Positions 1 to 6,893 of a stretch of DNA of 64,000 nucleotides are shown here, piece after piece. This DNA is from Martelella sp. NC20 (GTDB lineage: Bacteria; Pseudomonadota; Alphaproteobacteria; Rhizobiales; Rhizobiaceae), in NCBI RefSeq assembly GCF_013459645.1, contig NZ_CP054861.1:4762001-4826000 (forward strand). The letters run 5' to 3'. Made by a program: the position numbers and the translations under genes. Each line of letters begins with the position of its first letter. The first letter of the stretch is position 1. The notes below the pieces were generated by a model. The model was given only the letters and a program-made list of their open reading frames with translations. It had not been told where the DNA came from and made no database searches.

Positions 1-399
1 GCTCTTCTGCGCTCCTCCACCAAGATCACCTCCAAGGGTGAAAACGACGACCAGGATGCCGGCATCAACATCGTTCGCCGCGCCCTTCAGTCGCTCGTTC
101 GTCAGATCGCCACCAATGCCGGTGACGAAGCTTCGATCGTGGTCGGCAAGATCCTCGACAAGAACGAAGACAACTACGGCTACAACGCCCAGACCGGCGA
201 ATATGGCGACATGATCGCCATGGGTATCGTCGACCCGGTCAAGGTTGTCCGCACCGCTCTGCAGAACGCAGCTTCGGTTGCCTCGCTGCTGATCACCACG
301 GAAGCCATGATTGCAGATGCTCCTAAGAAGGACAGCGCCGGCGGCATGCCTGACATGGGCGGCATGGGTGGAATGGGCGGCATGGGCGGCATGATGTAA
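1..399 (+). CDS. groEL: Chaperonin GroEL, C-terminal part (5' end outside window)
   Basis: GroEL is the 60 kDa cytosolic chaperonin that folds proteins in an ATP-driven double ring with GroES. The visible 132 residues are the end of the equatorial domain, including the stretch reading [11 protein letters not shown] and the run [19 protein letters not shown]. They finish in the Gly-Gly-Met repeat tail typical of GroEL. The reading frame is open from base 1, so the start lies outside the window. The last codons GGC GGC ATG ATG TAA are copied again about 120 bp downstream (506-520), and the stop codon sits inside a hairpin stem. A hairpin with a T-run at 571-600 probably ends the transcript. Alphaproteobacteria often carry several groEL copies; which one this is cannot be told. 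Confidence 0.97.
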   Translation, partial: ALLRSSTKITSKGENDDQDAGINIVRRALQSLVRQIATNAGDEASIVVGKILDKNEDNYGYNAQTGEYGDMIAMGIVDPVKVVRTALQNAASVASLLITTEAMIADAPKKDSAGGMPDMGGMGGMGGMGGMM

Positions 400-546
400 T
401 CAGGCGAAAGCCTGATTACAGAATAGCACGCCCATCACCCAAAGTGGTTCAGCGCGGCAAGCGCGCGCTTGCTTAAGTGGTTCAGCGCGGCAAGCGCGCT
501 GAACTGGCGGCATGATGTAATCAGGCGATAAGCCTGATTACGGAAT
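385..546 (+). repeat. Duplicated groEL 3' tail with hairpins and inserted palindromes
   Basis: Bases 385-424, the last groEL codons plus the following hairpin, recur almost exactly at 506-546 with one extra base and one substitution. Each copy holds a perfect 10-bp stem (396-405 with 410-419, GAAA loop; 517-526 with 532-541). Between them is about 80 bp containing two copies of a 25-bp unit starting AAGTGGTTCAGCGCGGC (442-466 and 475-499). The second copy forms a 10-bp stem (480-489 with 495-504). No gene is seen here. It looks like an insertion flanked by a hairpin-containing direct duplication. Confidence 0.85.
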
Positions 547-570
547 GAAGTCCGGTCCCATCCGGAATAC

Positions 571-600
571 GAAAGGCGGTGCTTCGGCGCCGCCTTTTTT
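571..600 (+). terminator. Rho-independent terminator after groEL
   Basis: The arms GGCGGTGC (575-582) and GCGCCGCC (587-594) pair around a TTCG tetraloop and are followed directly by six T residues (595-600). This is a textbook intrinsic terminator for rightward transcription out of groEL. Confidence 0.93.
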
Positions 601-723
601 GTGTGTTCCATCAGCAACACATCCGGCGCGTTCTGGCTTGTTGGCATGGGTAGAGCTTCATCCGCAGATCAAGGATGGTATTTGCTTTCCATCAACTTCG
701 CTCGCGCACCCGAAAAGAAGCCC

Positions 724-1416
724 ATGAAACTTTTCCCTTCCGCCGCTCTTGCCGCTCTGCTCACCGCTCCCGCTGCCGGCGCAGCGGATATCACCGTGCC
801 CGCCGCCCCGCAGCCGCAGCCGACAACCGGAATTTCCTGGTCGGGCTTTTATCTGGGAGCCGAAGGCGGCTACGGCTGGCTGGCGGGCAAGATACCCGAG
901 ACGGTGTTCACCGCCGGCGCGACCGAGGCCGCATCCGGCGGCACGGCAGGGCTTTTCATCGGTTATGATCATCAGTTCGACAACCGTATGGTGATCGGCG
1001 TCGAGGGGTCCTACGGTTATAACTGGAACGATAACAGCTACACCGTATCCTCGCCCCTCCCGATCCTGAACGGCCAGAGCGTGACATTCGGAACCGAGTG
1101 GCGGGCAACCGTCGAGGGACGGCTCGGCTATGCCTGGGGCCCGGCCCTCGTCTATGCGACCGGCGGCTTTGCCTCGACCCGGCTCGAAGGGAGCTTTTCG
1201 CTGACGGGGCAGGACTATGATGACGTGCTGAACGGCTGGACCGCCGGCCTCGGGGTGGATTACGCCTTCAGCGAGCATGTCTTCGGACGGCTGAAGGCAA
1301 CCTACAGCGATTACGGCAACACCGATCTCGTTACCCGGGCGACCGGGCTTCCGGGCCTTGCCGAGACAAAGCTGACCCAGGCCAGCCTCACCGCCGGCAT
1401 CGGTTTCAGGTTTTGA
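724..1416 (+). CDS. Outer membrane beta-barrel protein (Omp25/Omp31-like)
   Basis: This 230-residue protein begins with a signal peptide (Lys at position 2, then an Ala/Leu-rich core ending near AGAADITVP). A barrel follows, built of alternating aromatic strands such as SWSGFYLGAEGGYGW, and it ends AGIGFRF with the C-terminal Phe expected for outer-membrane insertion. This is the architecture of the small porin-like or immunogenic outer-membrane proteins common in Rhizobiales. The ATG at 724 was chosen because the signal peptide starts there; the frame is open further upstream to 601, but that extension has no signal character. The ligand or pore role is unknown. It lies between the groEL terminator and a repeat element. 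Confidence 0.85.
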   Translation: MKLFPSAALAALLTAPAAGAADITVPAAPQPQPTTGISWSGFYLGAEGGYGWLAGKIPETVFTAGATEAASGGTAGLFIGYDHQFDNRMVIGVEGSYGYNWNDNSYTVSSPLPILNGQSVTFGTEWRATVEGRLGYAWGPALVYATGGFASTRLEGSFSLTGQDYDDVLNGWTAGLGVDYAFSEHVFGRLKATYSDYGNTDLVTRATGLPGLAETKLTQASLTAGIGFRF

Positions 1417-1432
1417 ATGAGCAAACGCAAAA

Positions 1433-1666
1433 AGGGCGGCGGACCGCCCTCAGCTTGTTGATAAAGTCTCTTTTCCGGCTCTTCCGTCATGCCGGCCTTG
1501 AGCCGGCATCCAGGGCCGCTTGCGGTGAATTTCAGAAAAGAGTCTTTGCGCGCAAGGACTTGCGCTTGCTGGATCCCGGCTCAAGGCCGGGATGACGGCA
1601 GAGAGCGAGGCGACGTCGTGACGGCGCACGAGGTTTGTCAGCAGTCTGAGGGCGGCGGACCGCCCT
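1433..1666. repeat. MITE-like palindromic element, copy 1, with flanking 18-bp terminator duplication
   Basis: The element body is 1451-1648 (198 bp). Its ends are inverted repeats: CAGCTTGTTGATAAA at the left and, read on the other strand, CAGACTGCTGACAAA at the right. Inside lie two opposed arms of the type CGTCATGCCGG...CCGGCATCCAG and CTGGATCCCGG...CCGGGATGACG. The body is flanked by identical direct copies of an 18-bp hairpin, AGGGCGGCGGACCGCCCT, at 1433-1450 and 1649-1666. The left copy is preceded by an A-run, so on the minus strand it is a good terminator for the DUF892 gene. Related copies lie at 51065, 56975 and 59439. Confidence 0.85.
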
Positions 1667-1695
1667 TTCCGTATCTGACAACGTCCCAAACCGCT

Positions 1696-2193
1696 TTACG
1701 CGGCCTCGGCGCTGCGGTTGATCGATTTTTCCGCCAGTTTCGACAGTTCCAGATCAGCCTTGGATTCCTGCTCGAAGGTTTCCTCGAGAAGCTTGGCCAC
1801 ATCCTTCTTGCCGAGCTGGCGGGCCCAGGCGAGAAGCGTGCCGTAACGGGCCATCTCGTAGTGCTCGACTGCCTGGGCGGATGAAATCAGGCCGGCGTCG
1901 AGCGCGGGCGCGCCGTCGAATTCCTCGATGATCTCCTCGCCTTCGGCGATGATGCCCTGGATCGCTTCGCAGGTCTTGCCGCGGGCCGGCTTGCCCAGGA
2001 TTTCGAACACCTGCTGCAGGCGCTCCACCTGACCCTCGGTCTCCTCCTTGTGATTGCGGAAGGCTGCCGCAAGGTCTTCGGAACTGGCCGCGCGCGCCAT
2101 TTTCGGCAGCGCCTTCAGGATCTGGCGTTCGGCGAAATAGATGTCTTTCAGTGTGTCAAGAAACAGGTCGTCGAGCGTTTTCTGCTTGGTCAT
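1696..2193 (-). CDS. DUF892 (YciE/YciF-type) ferritin-like stress protein
   Basis: The 165-residue protein is nearly all helical and opens with the typical DUF892 segment LDDLFLDTLKDIYFAERQIL. Repeated Glu and His residues (EETEGQVERL, QAVEHYEMARYG, EETFEQESKAD) fit a four-helix di-metal ferritin-like fold. The family is known as a general or osmotic stress protein of unclear enzymatic activity. The start at 2193 is preceded by GAGGAGAAACCC; an in-frame ATG 21 bases upstream has no such site. A GGAAC-N17-CGTT motif on the minus strand (2267 down to 2242) suggests control by the EcfG general-stress sigma factor. Termination is likely at the hairpins of the repeat element downstream. Confidence 0.88.
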   Translation of the reverse strand: MTKQKTLDDLFLDTLKDIYFAERQILKALPKMARAASSEDLAAAFRNHKEETEGQVERLQQVFEILGKPARGKTCEAIQGIIAEGEEIIEEFDGAPALDAGLISSAQAVEHYEMARYGTLLAWARQLGKKDVAKLLEETFEQESKADLELSKLAEKSINRSAEAA

Positions 2194-2241
2194 GGGTTTC
2201 TCCTCGGTTGGCACCCGTCATTCGGATGCGACTGCCCCTGA

Positions 2242-2267
2242 AACGTCCCTTCTGCCGAAGCGGTTCC
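2242..2267 (-). promoter_or_regulatory. Putative EcfG (RpoE2) promoter of the DUF892 gene
   Basis: Read on the minus strand: GGAAC (2267-2263), 17-bp spacer, CGTT (2245-2242). This matches the GGAAC-N16/17-CGTT signature of rhizobial general-stress promoters. It lies about 50 bp upstream of the DUF892 start, and that family is a plausible stress target. Confidence 0.7.
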
Positions 2268-2343
2268 ATGCCGAACGCAGAACCTCAGATGAAAAGGGCG
2301 CGGCCTTCGCCGCGCCCGAAATCATATCCCATCAGTCAGAAGA

Positions 2344-3060
2344 TCAGGCGGCGGCGGGCACCGCAAAGCCCTTCACGCTTGCCGGACGATCCGCGCAGCG
2401 CTCGACCCATGCGGCAACCGCAGGGAAATCCGAGAGCTTCAGCACGTCCTCAGCCGCATAGTGAACGGAAAGGCCGCGCACCCAGGGGAAGATCGCGATA
2501 TCGGCAATGCCGTAATCGGACGGCTCTTCGCCCATGATGAACTTGCGATCCCTGAGCCGCCCTTCCAGTACGCCGAGAAGCCTGCGCGATTCATTGGTAT
2601 AGCGCTGCACCGGATACGGATTGTTGGCCACCTTGTCGGCTGCGAATTTGTAGAAATGGCCGAACTGGCCGAACATCGGGCCGATGCCGCCCATCTGGAA
2701 CATCACCCACTGGATCGCCTCATAGCGGCCAACCGGATCGTTGGGCATCAGGCGGCCGGTTTTTTCGGCGAGATAGATCAGGATGGCGCCCGATTCGAAC
2801 AGCCCGATAGGCTGTCCCTCGGGGCCGTCCGGGTCGATGATGGCGGGTATCTTGTTATTGGGGTTGAGCGACAGAAACTCGGGCGTCATCTGGTCGTCCG
2901 TTTCAAACGACACCCGATGGGCTTCGTACGGCAATTCCATCTCTTCCAGCGCAATCGAGACTTTCACTCCATTGGGCGTTGGCAGGGAATAGAGCTGAAT
3001 GACGCCCGGATTCTCGGCCGGCCAACGTTGTGTAATGGGAAATTCCGACAGGCGGGACAT
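2344..3060 (-). CDS. Glutathione S-transferase, YfcG/YghU-like disulfide reductase type
   Basis: This 238-residue cytosolic protein has an N-terminal thioredoxin-like domain (about 20-105: IQLYSLPTPNGVKVSIALEE, then NKIPAIIDP with the cis-Pro, then ESGAILIYLAEK with the Glu-Ser that binds the glutathione gamma-glutamyl group). A helical C-terminal domain follows (about 115-235, containing ADIAIFPW). The TPNG segment in place of a catalytic Ser/Cys and the long N-terminus are typical of the Nu-class enzymes YfcG/YghU, which reduce disulfides with glutathione. The start is supported by GCAGGAGCGTCC just upstream. It is transcribed convergently with nothing and sits alone; the true substrate is unknown. 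Confidence 0.88.
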   Translation of the reverse strand: MSRLSEFPITQRWPAENPGVIQLYSLPTPNGVKVSIALEEMELPYEAHRVSFETDDQMTPEFLSLNPNNKIPAIIDPDGPEGQPIGLFESGAILIYLAEKTGRLMPNDPVGRYEAIQWVMFQMGGIGPMFGQFGHFYKFAADKVANNPYPVQRYTNESRRLLGVLEGRLRDRKFIMGEEPSDYGIADIAIFPWVRGLSVHYAAEDVLKLSDFPAVAAWVERCADRPASVKGFAVPAAA

Positions 3061-3249
3061 GGACGCTCCTGCAATATGTCTGTTTCAAGATATGGGCGAG
3101 ATGTGCAGTGAAATGGCAATTCACAAGACCTCTCATGTCATTTTTATGGCAAAAACGTGTCACCGCGCCGAAAAGATGACGTTTTTGATAAATCGTCACT
3201 TGTTTGCGCACATGCAGCAAAGTCTGTAGTGATCCTTCCGACTTCATAC

Positions 3250-3307
3250 GAACAATGTTCACCATGCGCACAGTTTTGCGACCATATTGAACAAAGATCG
3301 CAATATG
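3250..3307. promoter_or_regulatory. Dyad symmetries upstream of pcaI (putative operator region)
   Basis: This region contains the perfect dyad GAACA-A-TGTTC (3250-3260) and the element TGTTCACCATG (3256-3266), which differs by one base from TGTTCACAATG upstream of the IclR-type regulator gene at 6131. It also contains a second perfect dyad, CATATTG-N11-CAATATG (3283-3307). They lie 66-123 bp before the pcaI start, a suitable place for regulator binding. The assignment to a specific regulator is inference. The 312-bp gap 3061-3372 contains no gene. Confidence 0.5.
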
Positions 3308-3372
3308 AACTTTCCGTCTGGCTGTTGCCTTGCGCGCCTTCTACAAGGCCTTCATGGAAGGAGATCCAGCAC

Positions 3373-4080
3373 ATGGACAAGACAGCGACGTCCCTGAGGG
3401 ACACTGTCGCCGATATCTTCGACGGCGCGACCGTGATGATCGGCGGCTTCGGCGGTTCCGGCTCGCCGATCGAACTGATCCACGCCCTGATCGACCAGGG
3501 CGCGCGCAACCTGACCGTGATCAACAACAATGCCGGCAACGGCCATATCGGCCTCGCCGCCCTGATCGAGCAGGACCGGGTTGCAAAGATCATCTGCTCG
3601 TTTCCGCGGTCATCCAACGCGACGGTGTTCAATGAACGCTATCTGGCGGGCAGGATCGAACTGGAGATCGTCCCGCAGGGCACGCTTGCCGAGCGCATCC
3701 GGGCCGGCGGCGCGGGCATCCCCGCCTTCTACACGCCGACCAGCTATGGCACCGAACTCGCCGAGGGCAAGCCGGTCGAGGAATTCGAGGGCCGGCATTA
3801 TGTGCGCGAGCGCTGGCTGAAGGCCGACTTCGCGCTGATCAAGGCCGAATGCGCCGATCCCCATGGCAACCTCACCTATCGCATGGCCGCGCGTAACTTC
3901 TCGCCGCTGATGGCGACGGCGGCGAAGAAGACGATCGTCCAGGCAAGCCATGTCGTGCCGCTCGGCGGTATCGATCCTGAAAATGTCATCACCCCCGGCA
4001 TCTTCGTCGATACCGTGGTCGAGGTCCCGAACCCCGTGCAGGAGGAACTCCTGACCCGCGAGGAGGCGCGCTACCCATGA
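3373..4080 (+). CDS. pcaI: 3-oxoadipate CoA-transferase subunit A
   Basis: The PcaI/PcaJ heterodimer moves CoA from succinyl-CoA to 3-oxoadipate, the penultimate step of the beta-ketoadipate pathway for protocatechuate and catechol. The 235-residue protein carries the glycine-rich CoA-binding loop MIGGFGGSGSP (residues 22-32) and a second family signature in the NNNAGNGHIGLA stretch (about 56-67). The ATG at 3373 follows AAGGAGATCC, a strong ribosome-binding site. Its stop codon overlaps the pcaJ start by four bases (ATGA), so the two subunits are translationally coupled. Closely related acetate or acetoacetate CoA-transferases share the fold; adjacency to pcaF supports the pca assignment. 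Confidence 0.92.
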   Translation: MDKTATSLRDTVADIFDGATVMIGGFGGSGSPIELIHALIDQGARNLTVINNNAGNGHIGLAALIEQDRVAKIICSFPRSSNATVFNERYLAGRIELEIVPQGTLAERIRAGGAGIPAFYTPTSYGTELAEGKPVEEFEGRHYVRERWLKADFALIKAECADPHGNLTYRMAARNFSPLMATAAKKTIVQASHVVPLGGIDPENVITPGIFVDTVVEVPNPVQEELLTREEARYP

Positions 4081-4760
4081 ACGATTTTTCCGACATCAAG
4101 CTCTCCAACGCCCAGATCGCCTGGCGCGCCGCCCAGGACATCGAGGGCGGCGCCTATGTCAATCTCGGCATCGGCTTTCCCGAAATGGTCGCCAAATTCC
4201 AGCCAGAGGGCAAGCAGGCGATCTTCCACACCGAAAACGGCGTGCTCGATTTCGGGGCCGCGCCCCCCGAGGGCGAGGAAGACTGGGATCTCGTCAATGC
4301 CGGCAAGAAGGCGATCACGCTGAAGCCGGGCACCGCCTTCTTCCACCATGCCGACAGTTTCGCCATGGTGCGCGGCGGCCATCTCGACGTCGCCATTCTG
4401 GGCGCCTACGAGGTCGCTGAAAACGGCGATCTCGCCAACTGGTCGACCGGCAAGGGCGGCGTGCCCGCCGTCGGCGGCGCGATGGACCTGGTGCATGGCG
4501 CCGGCCGGGTCGCGGTGCTGACCGAGCACACCACCAAGAAGGGCCAGCCCAAGCTGGTGAAACGCTGCTCGCTGCCGCTGACCGGCGTCGGCTGCGTGAC
4601 CCGCGTCTATACATCGCTCGCCGTGGTCGATATCGCCGACGGCCACTTTGTCCTGCGCGAAAAACGGCCCGGCATGTCGGTTGAGGAGCTGCAATCCGTC
4701 ACCGGCGGCACGCTCCATATCGATGGCGACGTAAAAGATCTGAAGGCTGCAGAGGTTTGA
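4077..4760 (+). CDS. pcaJ: 3-oxoadipate CoA-transferase subunit B
   Basis: This is the partner of PcaI. The 227-residue subunit carries the catalytic glutamate in the HTENGVLDFG segment (Glu53), which forms the CoA thioester intermediate, and the conserved GGAMDLVHGAGRV region (about 139-151). The start overlaps the pcaI stop, and pcaF begins three bases after its own stop, giving a tight pcaIJF operon. Its length matches the family. Confidence 0.93.
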   Translation: MNDFSDIKLSNAQIAWRAAQDIEGGAYVNLGIGFPEMVAKFQPEGKQAIFHTENGVLDFGAAPPEGEEDWDLVNAGKKAITLKPGTAFFHHADSFAMVRGGHLDVAILGAYEVAENGDLANWSTGKGGVPAVGGAMDLVHGAGRVAVLTEHTTKKGQPKLVKRCSLPLTGVGCVTRVYTSLAVVDIADGHFVLREKRPGMSVEELQSVTGGTLHIDGDVKDLKAAEV

Positions 4761-4762
4761 TC

Positions 4763-5962
4763 ATGAAAGACGTTTATATCTGCGACTATATCCGCACCCC
4801 GATCGGCCGCTATGGCGGCGCGCTTTCGTCCGTGCGCACCGATGATCTGGGCGCGATCCCGCTCAAGGCGCTGATGGCGCGCAATAGCGGCGTCGACTGG
4901 GAGGCGGTCAACGATGTCATCTACGGCTGCGCCAACCAGGCGGGCGAGGACAACCGCAATGTCGCCCGCATGGCGTTGCTGCTCGCCGGCCTGCCGGAGG
5001 CAATCTCCGGCACCACGATGAACCGGCTTTGCGGTTCCGGCATGGATGCGGTGATTACCGCCGCCCGGGCGATCAAGGCCGGCGAGGCCGAGCTGATGGT
5101 GGCCGGCGGCGTCGAATCGATGTCGCGCGCGCCGTTCGTCATGGGCAAGGCCGAAACCGCGTTCAGCCGCTCGGCCGAGATCTTCGACACCACCATCGGC
5201 TGGCGGTTCGTCAACTCGGCGATGAAGGCCCGTTTCGGCGTCGATTCGATGCCCGAGACCGGCGAGAATGTCGCCGAGGAGTTTTCGGTCAGCCGCGAGG
5301 ACCAGGACAGGTTCGCGCTTGCCTCGCAGCAGAAGGCCGGCAGGGCCATGGCCTCCGGCCGGCTGGCGGAGGAGATCACCCCGGTCTCGATCCCGCGCCG
5401 CAAGGGCGATCCGGTGATCGTCGATACCGACGAACACCCCCGCCCCGACACCACGCTGGAAGCGCTTTCGAAACTACGCACGCCGTTCCGCGAAAATGGC
5501 ACGGTCACGGCCGGCAATGCCTCCGGCGTCAATGATGGTTCCGCCGCGCTGATCGTCGCCAGCGCCGAAGCGGCAAAAAAGCACGGCCTCACGCCGATCG
5601 CGCGCGTTCTCGGCGGCGCGACCGCAGGCGTTGCCCCGCGGATCATGGGTTTCGGCCCGGCCATTGCCTCGAAGAAGCTGATGGAGCGGCTCGGGCTTTC
5701 CGCAGACGATTTCGCGGTGATCGAACTGAACGAGGCCTTCGCCTCGCAGGGCCTTGCCACGCTGCGCGACCTGAACATCGCCGATGACGACCCGCGCGTG
5801 AACCGCAATGGCGGCGCGATCGCGCTCGGCCATCCCCTCGGCATGTCCGGCGCCCGCATCACCGGCAGTGCGATGCTCGACCTGAAGCCCGGCGAGAAGT
5901 CGCTGTCGACCATGTGCATCGGCGTCGGCCAGGGCATCGCCATCGCATTGGAACGGATCTAG
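4763..5962 (+). CDS. pcaF: 3-oxoadipyl-CoA thiolase
   Basis: This enzyme cleaves 3-oxoadipyl-CoA to succinyl-CoA and acetyl-CoA, ending the beta-ketoadipate pathway. The 399-residue protein is a full-length type II thiolase. The nucleophile Cys90 lies in NRLCGSGMDAV, the catalytic His357 in GGAIALGHPLG and Cys385 in STMCIGVGQG. The ATG at 4763 has GAGGTTT just upstream; a TTG two codons earlier is less likely. The thiolase family includes acetoacetyl-CoA thiolases, but the position behind pcaIJ and the DVYICDYIRTPIGRYGG opening support PcaF. The upstream ring-cleavage genes (pcaGH, pcaB, pcaC, pcaD) are not in this window. Confidence 0.92.
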   Translation: MKDVYICDYIRTPIGRYGGALSSVRTDDLGAIPLKALMARNSGVDWEAVNDVIYGCANQAGEDNRNVARMALLLAGLPEAISGTTMNRLCGSGMDAVITAARAIKAGEAELMVAGGVESMSRAPFVMGKAETAFSRSAEIFDTTIGWRFVNSAMKARFGVDSMPETGENVAEEFSVSREDQDRFALASQQKAGRAMASGRLAEEITPVSIPRRKGDPVIVDTDEHPRPDTTLEALSKLRTPFRENGTVTAGNASGVNDGSAALIVASAEAAKKHGLTPIARVLGGATAGVAPRIMGFGPAIASKKLMERLGLSADDFAVIELNEAFASQGLATLRDLNIADDDPRVNRNGGAIALGHPLGMSGARITGSAMLDLKPGEKSLSTMCIGVGQGIAIALERI

Positions 5963-6091
5963 CGACAGATGGGGCGGCGCCCGGCGGGTGCCGCTCTCTG
6001 CCGATCGCATTCCCGGCCATTCGGCCTCATCATCAGGCAATCTGAGCATGAGGCAAATGGTTCGGAATCGGCAATTGCAGATCGGCCGGAG

Positions 6092-6121
6092 TTGTGCACA
6101 ATGTGATTTTTGTTCACAATG
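6092..6121. promoter_or_regulatory. Tandem operator-like repeats before pcaR
   Basis: TTGTGCACAATG (6092-6103) and TTGTTCACAATG (6110-6121) differ by one base and begin 18 bp apart. The first contains the perfect palindrome TTGTGCACAA. They end ten bases before the regulator start codon, so a protein bound here would block pcaR initiation. This is consistent with autoregulation by an IclR-type protein. A near match occurs upstream of pcaI. Confidence 0.6.
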
Positions 6122-6130
6122 AGATCGCCC

Positions 6131-6886
6131 ATGCCACGGTCGACCGACCATATCGCCTCCTTCGCCAAGGGACTGCGTGTCATCACCTGCTTCGGCGCGG
6201 CCACGCCGCGGCTTTCGATCGCGGAGGTGGCGGCGGCCACCGGCTATGATCGCGCCACCGCGCGGCGCTGCCTTTTGACGCTGCATGCCGAGGGCTATGC
6301 CAGCTATGACGGCAAGTATTTCGCGCTCACGCCTCAAGCGCTGAGATTGGGTATGAGCGCGCTCAACGCGCTGCCGCTGCCGCAACTTGTCCAGCCCTGG
6401 CTCGACCAGTTATCCGAACAGATAGGACAATCCTGTTCGGTGGCGCTTCTCGATGAGACCGAAATCGTCTACGTCGCCCGCGCTGCCCAGCGTCGCGTGA
6501 TGTCGATCGGGCTGATGCCGGGCTCGCGCCTTCCCGCCCACGCCACATCGATGGGCCGGGTGCTGCTTGCGGCGCTGCCCGAGGCCGAGGCCCGCGCAGT
6601 GATCGCCCGCGCCGATCTCGCCCCGCGCACCCCCAAAAGCCTGACCGATCCGGACGACATCATGGAACGCGTCAGATCCGTCAACCATGACGGCTACAGC
6701 CTGATCGACGAGGAGGTGGAAATGGGCCTGCGCGCGATCGCCGTGCCTGTCATCGACGGTCGCGGGCGCACCGTGGCTGCCCTCAATACCGGCATGTCCG
6801 TTACCCGGGACCCCGCCGAAAGCCTGATCGAGACCTACCTGCCCGCGCTTTTGAAGGTGCAGCAGAACCTGAAGCGGATTGTGTAG
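6131..6886 (+). CDS. pcaR: IclR-family regulator, PcaR/PobR-like
   Basis: The 251-residue protein has an N-terminal winged helix-turn-helix (about residues 10-65: SIAEVAAATGYDRATARRCL) and a C-terminal IclR effector-binding domain (about 80-250: SCSVALLDETEIVYVAR, then LPAHATSMGRVLLAAL). That is the layout of PcaR, PcaU and PobR, which sense beta-ketoadipate or aromatic acids and control pca genes. The ATG at 6131 was chosen because it gives the usual short N-terminus; an ATG at 6119 falls inside the operator-like repeat. It is co-directional with pcaIJF after a 168-bp gap. The ligand is inferred from context only. Confidence 0.82.
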   Translation: MPRSTDHIASFAKGLRVITCFGAATPRLSIAEVAAATGYDRATARRCLLTLHAEGYASYDGKYFALTPQALRLGMSALNALPLPQLVQPWLDQLSEQIGQSCSVALLDETEIVYVARAAQRRVMSIGLMPGSRLPAHATSMGRVLLAALPEAEARAVIARADLAPRTPKSLTDPDDIMERVRSVNHDGYSLIDEEVEMGLRAIAVPVIDGRGRTVAALNTGMSVTRDPAESLIETYLPALLKVQQNLKRIV

Positions 6887-6893
6887 ATCCGCC

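Noticed and set aside
601..723. In-frame upstream extension of the outer-membrane barrel gene.
   Set aside because: It would bury the signal peptide inside the protein and begins just after the terminator of groEL.
1417..1595. Short open frame directly after the outer-membrane gene.
   Set aside because: It runs through the palindromic repeat element and has no start signal; similar frames arise in every copy of the element.
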